DNA of 47,515 nt from a virus, in the IMG/VR virus record IMGVR_UViG_3300036770_001217, positions 1-47,515 of that record. The stretch is one strand, 5' to 3'. The notes below the pieces were generated by a model. That model was given only the letters and a program-made list of their open reading frames with translations, was not told the DNA's origin and ran no database searches. Shown here piece after piece: positions 38,901-45,574 of the stretch. Position 1 is the first letter of the stretch, and each line of letters begins with the position of its first letter. Made by a program: the position numbers and the translations under genes.

Positions 38901-41900
38901 TTTGTTCCGCAGACTTTTCTATCTCTGCTTTAAATTCTTTTGGGGCGGGCGGTGGTGTAGGTGCAGGGGGTGGTGCAGGTGGTTTGGTTTCCGTGGGCGG
39001 CTCACCAAACAAGTCTGGTTCTTGCTCAATGCCTTTCAGAGAGTCAAATACCTGATCTAGCGTAGGACGGGGAGGCACCTGTCCAAACATGTCTGGCTCT
39101 TGCGAAACTTGACTAGCGTCCATGGCTGCATCAGCAAGTCTGGATAGACCGTCAGCAATGCGCCTGGTAGATCTACCGCTCTCAGCAATAAACTCCATGA
39201 CCTTCTGAGCATAGGGATCTAACCCAATAGCACCCTGCTTCACGAAGGTAGGCATCTCCTTGATAGGAATGCCTTGACGTACCGCTGACACAAGGTTTTC
39301 GATTCCCTCAACTACCTTTGGCCGAATGTCGTAGTCTCCGGTCCCAGCAAGCTTAACCATCTTGGGAGCAACCCTAGCCAGACTGTTGAGATACATCTTA
39401 GCGTCAGGGTTCGTAGTCGCTGCATACAGGTCTATCAGTGCATCGTTCTCATAGGCGCCATAGAAGATAGCGTTCATTAGCCTAGAACTTGCATCTGGAT
39501 TTGGTAACCCAGTGGCTTTGTTGATAAGTTCAGACTGCTCACTCTCGGGCATGGCCTGAATAAACTGTCTAAGCGTAGAGAGTTGAGGCACGCCTTCTTC
39601 AGTAAACTGAAGCCCTGTGAGATCAAACTTACCCGCTAACCGCTTGAGATCGTTCTTTGCTCTGTCTACAGGTTCAAGCCCAGCGATACCAGAGACGTTA
39701 GATAAGTCACCAATGTTCTCAGGAACCAGCCCTTTTGGCATGATCCTCACAAGAACCGGATTTGGTATAGAAGAAATTACCTGCGGATCGACACCATGAG
39801 ACGGGTCGTTGATAAGTTCATTAAGGTAATTCTCTGTTGTATTGCGGTTGTATGCTTCTTGTATTCCGGCGATACGTCCATTACCAGCAATGGCCCTCAT
39901 CCCAGGGATGCTCATATCCCCGTAATTAGTATTGACCGTGCCATCAGCAAGGTTTGATGTTAAAACTTCTGTGGCTGGAACAACCGCGTAACGAACTGGG
40001 AAGCGTTGCCCATTAGATGCCGTAGCCATATCGGTACGACCTAACAATTCAGTCGGGATGTTTATGTCACTAATAATTACAGGAGCGCCCTCGGCCAATA
40101 CCTTGGAAGGCCCAACAAGAGAGTAATCTGGCGCTGATGCAATCTTCTGCATCTGAGCAACCGATCCTTTGCCAGACCTATCTCGGTTCTGAAACACAGT
40201 TTGCGCGTTTGGTATCTGCCCTTGGAAGTAGTTATCCAGCGCCTGCTGTTCCTCTGGGGTGAACTCCGTCGGCTTAATCTTGGGGGGCAGCCCAGGTGGT
40301 GTTGTAGGTGGTGTTGGCGCTGTACCACCAGGAGGTGTAGGTGGTGTTGTCCCTGTTGGAGGGGGCGGTGTAGGCGGTGCTGATGGAGGAGTGGGCGCTG
40401 ATGGGGTGGGAGGCGCTGATGGAACAAAGGTAGCTGGATTTACGCCAACAAGCATTGCTGCCGTTGAGTTCGCGCCATCAAAGTCATCAAATGTCCCTGC
40501 ATCCGACGTCTGTCCCGTATTCGTATCTACGTAAACTACTTGGAACTTTCCGTTTGGTGCTGGAACAATTCTTACCTGTGTGTTGTTTCCAGCGTCTACA
40601 TATCCACCAAGAAGACCTGGCCCTGGGCTCATAGGTATGACAGGGGATATGCCAGAAGGAGGCGCACCGGGTAGAGTGGGGGTAGGTGGTACAGTGGGGG
40701 GTGTCGTTGGCGCTGCAGCGGTTGGGGGTGCGGCAGGAGCAGGAGGGGCTGCAGGAGGGGCTGTAGGTTGATCTGGCAACGCACCACGTACCATGCCAAC
40801 AGGGGCGCCACCAATAAAGCCCAATACTAAGTTTGCAAAAGAGTCTTCACCAATTTCCTTGATGACTTCCTTGCTGATTCCAATGTCTGCTGCCACACCT
40901 TCTAAGAACTCTTGAGCGCCCTCTTCAGCACCAGCTAATGCACCGCCGATTGCAATACGAGTTAATTTCTGCCGACCAGCCGCATTGATCACTTTGTCTG
41001 CAGCACCGGAGACGATTTTTTGAGTAGCCGCACCACCAATAGTAGCTACCGTTCCTTGTAAGAACGCAGCTTGTTCTGCAGCCCGATTAGAAATTATTTG
41101 TCGCGCTTCTTGAGAAGGAACACCTGCCGCAATTAAATCTTTATAGTACGGACTCGCTGCGGCTAGTTCTACATCAGACTTGCTGTTGACATACTCCTTG
41201 GCATTCTGTGCAGCTTCTCCAGCTGCCATACCACCACCAACGGCACCAGCAGAAATAGGACCTACAGCACCGGCAATCACTACAGGAAGAAGAGACCCAA
41301 GGACGTCTGCCGCCTGGAGGGCGTATCCATACAATGTTGGATTTTCGCCAAAGCTTAATTTGCTGTAGTCCCCGGTCGTTACGGCTTCAAGAATGTTTCC
41401 TTGGACTTGAGATCCCCGGACGGCTTCTAATGCTTCTGGAGACTGACGCTCACGAATAAAGTCAGCTACATCCCGGCCACCCTCAGCAAGTTCTTGCAAA
41501 CCTGGGATTAACGGAATTGATTGATTGATAGCCATATCAGCTTCAATCTTCCGAGCTTTGGTTTGTTCTATTTCTTCTGGTGTTGGTTCTCTGCCAAATA
41601 ACCTGCGACCAAGTTGATACAGTTCACTCTGCTCTAGCAATCCTTCGCCCATTACTTGACGAACAGGAGCACGAACGGCTGCTTCTACGCCAGCAGGAGC
41701 GCCCGTTATACCTTGAATAGCTGATGACAACCCGCGCTTAACTACATCAAACTCTGGAACAGCAGCCTCAGCAAATTCTTTTGCGGATACTCCAAATAAC
41801 GTCGAAACTTCTGCTGGCGGTTTAACTCCTATGCCAGTTAAATACTTGTCTGGATCAAATCCTTGAGAACCAATTCTCCGCAGGTATGCGTCTGGATCGA

Positions 41901-41907
41901 AAGCCAT
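32932..41907 (-). CDS. Giant polyvalent protein (2,991 aa) with ParB-like and metallopeptidase-like domains
   Basis: It takes about 19% of the window. Residues 1-30 repeat FDPDAYL/FDPDKYL. Two Ala/Gly-rich hydrophobic stretches follow around 195-330, then Pro/Thr low complexity (about 375-550). Near 590-790 a DdrB/ParB-like domain has MSIPGMRAIAGNGRIAGIQ. HELIH at 1105-1109 and HEVMH at 1916-1920 are two zinc-peptidase-like motifs. Between them lies a tandem pair of ~225-aa modules. The C-terminal 500 residues have a membrane-like GGGLLLGSAQAMLLAMAGF and PLVGRFVGD, like LPD38. Polyvalent proteins of this build are thought to be injected with phage DNA and act in the new host. Translation coupled by TAATG. 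Confidence 0.85.
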   Translation of the reverse strand: MAFDPDAYLRRIGSQGFDPDKYLTGIGVKPPAEVSTLFGVSAKEFAEAAVPEFDVVKRGLSSAIQGITGAPAGVEAAVRAPVRQVMGEGLLEQSELYQLGRRLFGREPTPEEIEQTKARKIEADMAINQSIPLIPGLQELAEGGRDVADFIRERQSPEALEAVRGSQVQGNILEAVTTGDYSKLSFGENPTLYGYALQAADVLGSLLPVVIAGAVGPISAGAVGGGMAAGEAAQNAKEYVNSKSDVELAAASPYYKDLIAAGVPSQEARQIISNRAAEQAAFLQGTVATIGGAATQKIVSGAADKVINAAGRQKLTRIAIGGALAGAEEGAQEFLEGVAADIGISKEVIKEIGEDSFANLVLGFIGGAPVGMVRGALPDQPTAPPAAPPAPAAPPTAAAPTTPPTVPPTPTLPGAPPSGISPVIPMSPGPGLLGGYVDAGNNTQVRIVPAPNGKFQVVYVDTNTGQTSDAGTFDDFDGANSTAAMLVGVNPATFVPSAPPTPSAPTPPSAPPTPPPPTGTTPPTPPGGTAPTPPTTPPGLPPKIKPTEFTPEEQQALDNYFQGQIPNAQTVFQNRDRSGKGSVAQMQKIASAPDYSLVGPSKVLAEGAPVIISDINIPTELLGRTDMATASNGQRFPVRYAVVPATEVLTSNLADGTVNTNYGDMSIPGMRAIAGNGRIAGIQEAYNRNTTENYLNELINDPSHGVDPQVISSIPNPVLVRIMPKGLVPENIGDLSNVSGIAGLEPVDRAKNDLKRLAGKFDLTGLQFTEEGVPQLSTLRQFIQAMPESEQSELINKATGLPNPDASSRLMNAIFYGAYENDALIDLYAATTNPDAKMYLNSLARVAPKMVKLAGTGDYDIRPKVVEGIENLVSAVRQGIPIKEMPTFVKQGAIGLDPYAQKVMEFIAESGRSTRRIADGLSRLADAAMDASQVSQEPDMFGQVPPRPTLDQVFDSLKGIEQEPDLFGEPPTETKPPAPPPAPTPPPAPKEFKAEIEKSAEQIYKEIKGLDVPGLAKWAVDNAPNELAKEIASKIENRIKDFASRGIEMNGPIILNDSRRVQGYKGKVTYRLNRDGFKFDYRLNGLVQGKEAPRGNGLEYQTILHELIHAATVIQTAGLKKSDPRIKELESLRQELRKKFRDELKANKYDPVKDKKFIFKVTYTLSNIDELMAMGMSEGDVQNYLKDIQVSKQFTAFGKLVDIARRILGLPTNTLSALEALVSTSDKLLSSPLVELDKDLRELGRTKVSPRSVEAKETITIDVASPQTDLFGEDAKTLSQINEELPKAKKKLPPGRSPELAALAAQLQAGQVTKEEYDAAVNKYRPIPVYTEPLQPATDEQVVNALYSNQQPKANISIPTGTKVGLRLDIPAWNRKKTFVVAIHEPRKSMTSGGAGLTLGYRSVAMAKNVTFGLGNQEKSLEIAVGAGKDALQTMEGEYIEISPEAAYRLAQQAIKDPRYVQIGFDPVRHSYFFDRATTLPVVKADEVLQIGNMILARGVEYGSKQNFLYNIDSQSSLFGNDEAKALKQAEGTLPDFKVVTKGRSPELTEAADKLRKGEITKEEYDAAVKKYSPVTLYAEPPTPPSDQKIEDALDKNKRPYANLDIDSGTKVGLRLDIPAWENKQTWVVAIHAPKPTLTSPKASEILSYRSVAKIKNVKFGVGNQAKTLRIAAGEFKDKLQTMEGEYVSISPEDAYKQAQELIKDPAYIQIGFNPTRHAYFYDRNTMTPVVSADEVLQIGNFILAKGAKFGSKSDFLFDVNQYPQITEDQVETDIDQTREEKISEYARLRAKRSQLVKQYIAQGPSIDLQRNLALTDQLAKELKEDIDASAAPSLSAENFLRRALDAYEKGDLSPDVLATIRDAYVKTPWVLNGIRLSIRTPKRPSAATGNFDPFMKLVTLWNGTRGIENPSTVRHEVMHSLEQMMTADQRKIVIDSWQDALKAAVKKSTDAQSLLFFENVLKFLDTPSDSSFAATVQSMPSYDFYQYLSPSEYWAVNAEKLFAAKLGTQWERFKSAVRKLIESLKKVFGFDNRLGVHQVFDRLMADKPERMNNATLTDFVTETGVRAMVPQNVSKNIFGQPMPKATWGSPDESKIDDILYVLQDKNIDTKRVVQAITQQRKGLIDKWNPYLQEELYHGRTAKQTDDFLNKELEPLMKALRDRGLTMEQVEEYLHNRHAEERNIQNAKRDPNMPDGGSGILTADAKAYLAGLTPKQKKDFEDVAKMVDKIVQGTQDLIVSSGQEKQGVIDNWNNAYKHYVPLNREEADYDVKNVGVGVGSGIAIKGPFSRSSVGSNRKVVDILANVAMQRERAIIRAEKIRVGKAVYSLAVTNPNPGFWLPYDPYVKKDPLQLMSDLVSMGINPIDAENIANTPTRREIDKATNTVKEIPNERLITGALSLPVRINGEEKFIIFNSNDPRAVRMVESLKNLDVDQLSKALGVTQAFTQYFAKINTQYNPIFGVINFTRDVQSALLQLSTTPIAGKQKQVLAGVGPALRGIYGEERAKRKGQPPTNRPWAQLWEEFQQEGGQTGFRDMFSRSQERAEALQRILDPSSWTKSTFGQFITAGGTLKAPIEVVRKSATPIFDWLSDYNQTMENAVRLSAYKVALDQGMTKQQAASIAKNLTVNFNRKGQIGRQMGALYAFFNASVQGTARMYETLTGPAGKMIIGGGLLLGSAQAMLLAMAGFDEDEPPEFVKERNIILPIGGSKYITIPMPLGYNVIPNTSRIVTEWFLSGFKDTPKRIGSIFSATLDMFNPIGNAGWSAQTITPTVLDPVVALTENRDWTGKPIAKEDISSLDPTPGYTRARETASIVGKGLSEFLNYASGGTKYTPGELSPTPDQIDYLIGQFTGGVGREIMKAEQTVRSQITGEDLPIYKVPLVGRFVGDSQGLAAERNRFYNNIIQLNKHEREIKGRRANKENVQEYLMDNPDARLFNYANQVERNIQTLRKRRDILLEKGAPKEQVKVLENQIAAQMKRFNDRVAETQK
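36620..38035 (-). repeat. Tandem ~225-aa duplication within the giant protein gene
   Basis: Two copies, about residues 1291-1520 (38035-37345) and 1535-1760 (37300-36620). Both contain GRSPEL, (V/I)TKEEYDAAV.KY.P, GTKVGLRLDIPAW, YRSVA.(A/I)KNV.FG.GNQ.K, LQTMEGEY, QIGF(D/N)P.RH.YF(F/Y)DR and VLQIGN.ILA.G. Amino-acid identity is high in the motifs, but DNA has diverged strongly, so the event is old and both copies seem selected. Confidence 0.88.
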
Positions 41908-43454
41908 TATTGAACTCCAAGATATTCTTTAATTTGTTTTGCCCTTGGATCATTTGGATTTGAATTTGCCCAGTTTAATGCTTGTTGATCTTGCGGTGAT
42001 AGAGATGTCTCTCTAGAACCTTGTTGTTTAAAGTACCGCTTTAGTTCTTCAAACTGCCTTTTTCCATCAGGAGTTGTGAGATCTAACCCTGTATTTTTAA
42101 GTGCATCTACTGCCATCTGTGTAGCTTGGCGATCTGTTACAACAGCACGGCTACCTTCAAGCGCCCTGCGGAATCCATCAAGAGTAGGCTCTTCTTTCCT
42201 GGCTTTGGCGTCTTTCGTGTACTGCGCCCACTGCTTATCAAAGTCTGTCATCCTAGAACCATACGCAGATCGTGCTATACGCTCTTGAATTTCACCGGAT
42301 AACATTGTTTTAGCAATGTCACCTCTAATTCTAGCGTTATTCTCTGCCGCCCTATCGAATCGCTCTTGTGCTTGTTGAATGGTCTTCTGGGTAATTCCAG
42401 CCCTTCCCATCGCGGCTTCATTTTGTTTCAACATCAAATTCTGTTCTGCCAAACGTAGATCCCGATCTGATTTCTTGATGTCCTTCAGATCTTCTGCTAG
42501 CCCTCTCAACGCACCGCTTGCGCCTTTTCCAATGTTTACAAAGGCATAAGGAGATTCGCCTGCCATAATGCCAAGACCAGCCTCTATGAGGCGCATATTC
42601 ATAGCCTCTTTTCTATCGCCTGCTGACCCTTCTCTTTGACTCTGTATGTCTTTTCTTATGTCTTCAAAAACATTCTCTTTGTATCCCGCAGATTCTAATA
42701 GCTCTTTTGTATTTTGAGATGCCTGTTGAATACTTGGTACGGAAGAGTATGATGTTGGCCCTAGACCGCTTGCAAAGGTTTCTGCCCGTTGCATGATTCG
42801 ATCAAACGGGATATTAGATAAACCCGCCGAAGGCATGGCGGCTTGATTGACATCTTGTATTACTGGAGGTTCTTTCCCTAGTTCTTGCCCAGTAGATACA
42901 TCAATCGGAATCGGCCTGCCACTTTCCATTCTAACGGGCGCTCTCAAATCACGGGCTTGCTCAGGAACCTGTAGTCTCTCAGGTATCGCTCCTGTCCTAT
43001 CAAAAACCGCCTGCTCTTGAGGAGTCATCTGCTCTCGTAATTGCAGTCTTGTTGCTATTGGCAAACTAACAGACGCACCATTACTAAACGCAACAATCCC
43101 GCCACCTGCATAGTCGAACATACCGTCATCGAACGGAATACTTGCAAGCCCACCTTCAGCCATCATAGCCATCTGGGGTTGGCCTTCTACCGGCTGGCGC
43201 ATCTGAGCAAACTGATCTTGTGATTGACCCACACCCTGAGGCTGACCCATCTGCTGCGCTGCACCTAAAACATCATCGGCTACAGTAGTCTCAGGCATAT
43301 TCTGCCGCATCTCTTCCGACACAATCCGGTCACGCATCATGCCAGCCATAACCGCAGTCATGGGGTCAATCTCACCACGTTGGGCAAGGCCGGATAACTG
43401 TTGCTTGCTGAACTTCAGCGCAAGATCTTTAATTTCTTCTGAACGAGGAAGCAC
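41907..43454 (-). CDS. Internal virion-type protein
   Basis: 515 aa. Helical N-terminus (LPRSEEIKDLALKFSKQQLS), a Gln/Met/Pro-rich segment, then MMAEGGLASIPFDDGMFDYA followed by GGGIVAFSNG, a Gly motif seen in virion proteins of many aquatic phages. The second half is long helix (RDLRLAEQNLMLKQNEAAMG and on). It is located between the ejection-type gene and the polyvalent protein, so it may be an internal or injected protein. It shares the overlap TAATG with the giant gene. Confidence 0.7.
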   Translation of the reverse strand: MLPRSEEIKDLALKFSKQQLSGLAQRGEIDPMTAVMAGMMRDRIVSEEMRQNMPETTVADDVLGAAQQMGQPQGVGQSQDQFAQMRQPVEGQPQMAMMAEGGLASIPFDDGMFDYAGGGIVAFSNGASVSLPIATRLQLREQMTPQEQAVFDRTGAIPERLQVPEQARDLRAPVRMESGRPIPIDVSTGQELGKEPPVIQDVNQAAMPSAGLSNIPFDRIMQRAETFASGLGPTSYSSVPSIQQASQNTKELLESAGYKENVFEDIRKDIQSQREGSAGDRKEAMNMRLIEAGLGIMAGESPYAFVNIGKGASGALRGLAEDLKDIKKSDRDLRLAEQNLMLKQNEAAMGRAGITQKTIQQAQERFDRAAENNARIRGDIAKTMLSGEIQERIARSAYGSRMTDFDKQWAQYTKDAKARKEEPTLDGFRRALEGSRAVVTDRQATQMAVDALKNTGLDLTTPDGKRQFEELKRYFKQQGSRETSLSPQDQQALNWANSNPNDPRAKQIKEYLGVQ

Positions 43455-43456
43455 CG

Positions 43457-44428
43457 TTATCCCCTTTCCATTCGATACAAGCCAGCATTGATTAGACCGC
43501 CATCTTTAGCTCCAAGTGCTTTAGCCCCCTGAGCAAGACCATACCCTGCAAGCCCAAGTCCTGCAACCTGAGAGATCATTGACGGCGGCTGAGCATAAGT
43601 TGTTTGTGTAGACCCCATCTGCATAGGCAGACCACGAAGCAGAGCACTGTAGTACCCAAGCTGCTCCATCGGATAGTCACGCTGCCGTAAAAAGTCGGCA
43701 TAGCGTTGGTCAAGCATCTGTTGTTCAAGAGCACGTTGTTGGGAACCGACCGACTCTTGTGCGGCAAGTCTTTGAAGATTTGCCTGTTGTTGCGCAGTGC
43801 CAAGTTGGCCTAGAGTCTGCCCTGCTTGGATAGCCTGCCCTGTACCTTTTAAACCCAGTTCAGCACCAAACTGCTGTGCCTGTCTGGCCTGATCAAACGC
43901 CGACTGTAGCCCACGAGCCTGAATATCACCCAACTGTCCAGCTAGAGCACGTTCACGTTCTGTCTGAGCCAGCAACTGCCTAGCACCGCCGTAAGTACCC
44001 TGACGGGCTGCGGCAAGATTTTGCCCTAACTGTGCCTTTTGTGCGTCACGAATCGCAGCTTGCTTCTGTACATCAACAACATTCTGCATAAAGGGCGACA
44101 TAAATGCTGCCGTGGCGTAGGGGTCTGTTGCCATCCCCATGTACTGTTGTCCAGCCGCAAGACTTCCTAGCCCACCAGCACCTGCCATCCCCGTGCCAAC
44201 ACCAAACTGTCCAGGGGTCTGCATACCCATCGTCTGCCGCTGCACTTCCATCTGCGCAGGGGTAAAGCCAGCAATCCGTTCGCCTTCGTATGGGGTGTAC
44301 TGCCGATAAGACTCAGCCTGTCCACGCTGCAGTAGGTTCTCAAAGTATGGGCGAGCATACTCAGGCAGATTGGTCTGCGTTGACGTTACTTGTTGTGGTG
44401 GTGGTGCACCGCCGCCGCCTTTACCCAT
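43457..44428 (-). CDS. Ala/Gln-rich ejection-type virion protein
   Basis: 323 aa. N-terminus MGKGGGGAPPPQQVTSTQTN, then LPEYARPYFENLLQRGQAES and GFTPAQMEVQRQTMGMQTPG; centre Ala/Gln/Gly-rich helical (QARGLQSAFDQARQAQQFGA); C-terminus VAGLGLAGYGLAQGAKALG with a hydrophobic patch. Such proteins are placed between tail and polyvalent genes in short-tailed phages and resemble DNA-ejection proteins. Overlap of eight bases with the GNAT-like gene. Exact function unproven. Confidence 0.7.
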   Translation of the reverse strand: MGKGGGGAPPPQQVTSTQTNLPEYARPYFENLLQRGQAESYRQYTPYEGERIAGFTPAQMEVQRQTMGMQTPGQFGVGTGMAGAGGLGSLAAGQQYMGMATDPYATAAFMSPFMQNVVDVQKQAAIRDAQKAQLGQNLAAARQGTYGGARQLLAQTERERALAGQLGDIQARGLQSAFDQARQAQQFGAELGLKGTGQAIQAGQTLGQLGTAQQQANLQRLAAQESVGSQQRALEQQMLDQRYADFLRQRDYPMEQLGYYSALLRGLPMQMGSTQTTYAQPPSMISQVAGLGLAGYGLAQGAKALGAKDGGLINAGLYRMERG

Positions 44429-44861
44429 TTTGTGCTCCTAGTCCTGCATCAGCCGCAGGTAATTGAAATGTTTGCCACAACGGTTTGTGCCCGTCGTCTT
44501 TAAATATTTTCGTCCATCCGAGTCGTGCTGTAGCCTCAACTCCATCACAGTTATTGTCTTTAGCCCACTGTTGCAACAACTTTAACATTGGATTTTTCCA
44601 CTGATCTAACTCGACGCCACCGCAAAATGTCATACAAAGGTACTTCTTTTTTGGGTAGTGGATAAAGTTTGTTACCACCGCCCCCTTTATACCGCCTTCA
44701 TTAAACGCAATCCATAACTGATGGTCATAGTCCATGATTGCATCATAGATATCCTCTACTTCGTACCTACCATGCGTATAGTCTGCTGCCCCCTGTAAAT
44801 ACTCTTTAACTTCGCTCCAAACTTGATTAACAAAGTCGTGAGGTACGAGGGAGCATTGCAT
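44421..44861 (-). CDS. GNAT-like acetyltransferase-fold protein
   Basis: 146 aa from the ATG at 44861 with TTATGGAGAAGAACA before it. EYLQGAADYTHGRYEVEDIY and HQLWIAFNEGGIKGAVVTNF, then KYLCMTFCGGVEL and LLQQWAKDNNCDGVEATARL and GWTKIFKDDGHKPLW follow a short GNAT-fold pattern known from phage genomes. Its first 106 bases overlap the end of the hydroxylase gene in another frame. Catalytic competence cannot be judged. It may modify a virion or host protein, or be structural. Confidence 0.75.
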   Translation of the reverse strand: MQCSLVPHDFVNQVWSEVKEYLQGAADYTHGRYEVEDIYDAIMDYDHQLWIAFNEGGIKGAVVTNFIHYPKKKYLCMTFCGGVELDQWKNPMLKLLQQWAKDNNCDGVEATARLGWTKIFKDDGHKPLWQTFQLPAADAGLGAQNG

Positions 44862-45574
44862 TGTTCTTCTCCATAAAATTTCTTTTCCCAGCGCTTGTGT
44901 CTGAAATACGGTATCCAAATATATGGGAAAAAGACCGACATACGCAATATCGCCCAGTTAATAAAATTCCATGGCTGAGACAGTGGACGCATTACATCTA
45001 AAAACAAAATGGCGCGAATCTTATCTGTTTCATTTACAGCAATATGTTCGTAGGTGTCATCAAACAACACCACCTTGCCTTCTTCCCAGTGGTACTTTTC
45101 TCCGCCATTGACCAGAGTACAGGCTTTATCGCCAGGAATGATCACGCCCAAGTGCATCCTCAGTATGCCAGACCACGGCCCCTCGTGAGGCATTAGCATT
45201 TTACGCGGCCCAAGCACAGAAATATAGGCTGAGATAACTTCTTTGTGCTTATTTAAAATCTTGAAAGTTTTAGGAGCAAAGGTCTGGTTTCGTCTAAAGT
45301 TTACACCGGCAGCTTTAAAAAAGAACATCCTCCACTTGTCATCATTGGAAATGTAGGTCTGATCTGGCGAGATACTTTGGAAGGGGGCAAAATCATCGTA
45401 GCGTTTTAATATCTCTTTGAGTTCGGCTTGAATGGCAGGGAAGTTGTCTTCTAACTCTTTTGCAACTGAAAAGTAGTAGGGGTCAAAGTACTTTTTATCG
45501 CCCAGCAGACAATGCTTATGGAAAGACTTTTTTAATAGCCTTTCGATCCACAGCGTTTTAATCTGCAATTCCAT
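44756..45574 (-). CDS. Aspartyl/asparaginyl beta-hydroxylase (AspH/LpxO-like)
   Basis: 272 aa from the ATG at 45574 (TGATG with the preceding stop). The 2-oxoglutarate/Fe(II) oxygenase core is clear: LMPHEGPWSGILRMHLGVII (His130, Arg139, His141), YHWEEGKVVLFDDTYEHIA (His177) and TDKIRAILFLDVMRP (Arg187). It agrees well with the AspH motifs. Behind it lies a hydrophobic segment (NWAILRMSVFFPYIWIPYF), as LpxO lipid A hydroxylases are membrane attached. Substrate unknown: virion protein, host LPS or host protein. The last 106 bases overlap the GNAT-like gene. Confidence 0.85.
   Translation of the reverse strand: MELQIKTLWIERLLKKSFHKHCLLGDKKYFDPYYFSVAKELEDNFPAIQAELKEILKRYDDFAPFQSISPDQTYISNDDKWRMFFFKAAGVNFRRNQTFAPKTFKILNKHKEVISAYISVLGPRKMLMPHEGPWSGILRMHLGVIIPGDKACTLVNGGEKYHWEEGKVVLFDDTYEHIAVNETDKIRAILFLDVMRPLSQPWNFINWAILRMSVFFPYIWIPYFRHKRWEKKFYGEEQCNAPSYLTTLLIKFGAKLKSIYRGQQTIRMVGTK

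Noticed and set aside
40259-40771. Gly/Val-rich plus-strand frames opposite the giant gene
   Set aside because: They are the complement of the Pro/Thr-rich low-complexity part of the polyvalent protein and have no ribosome site.
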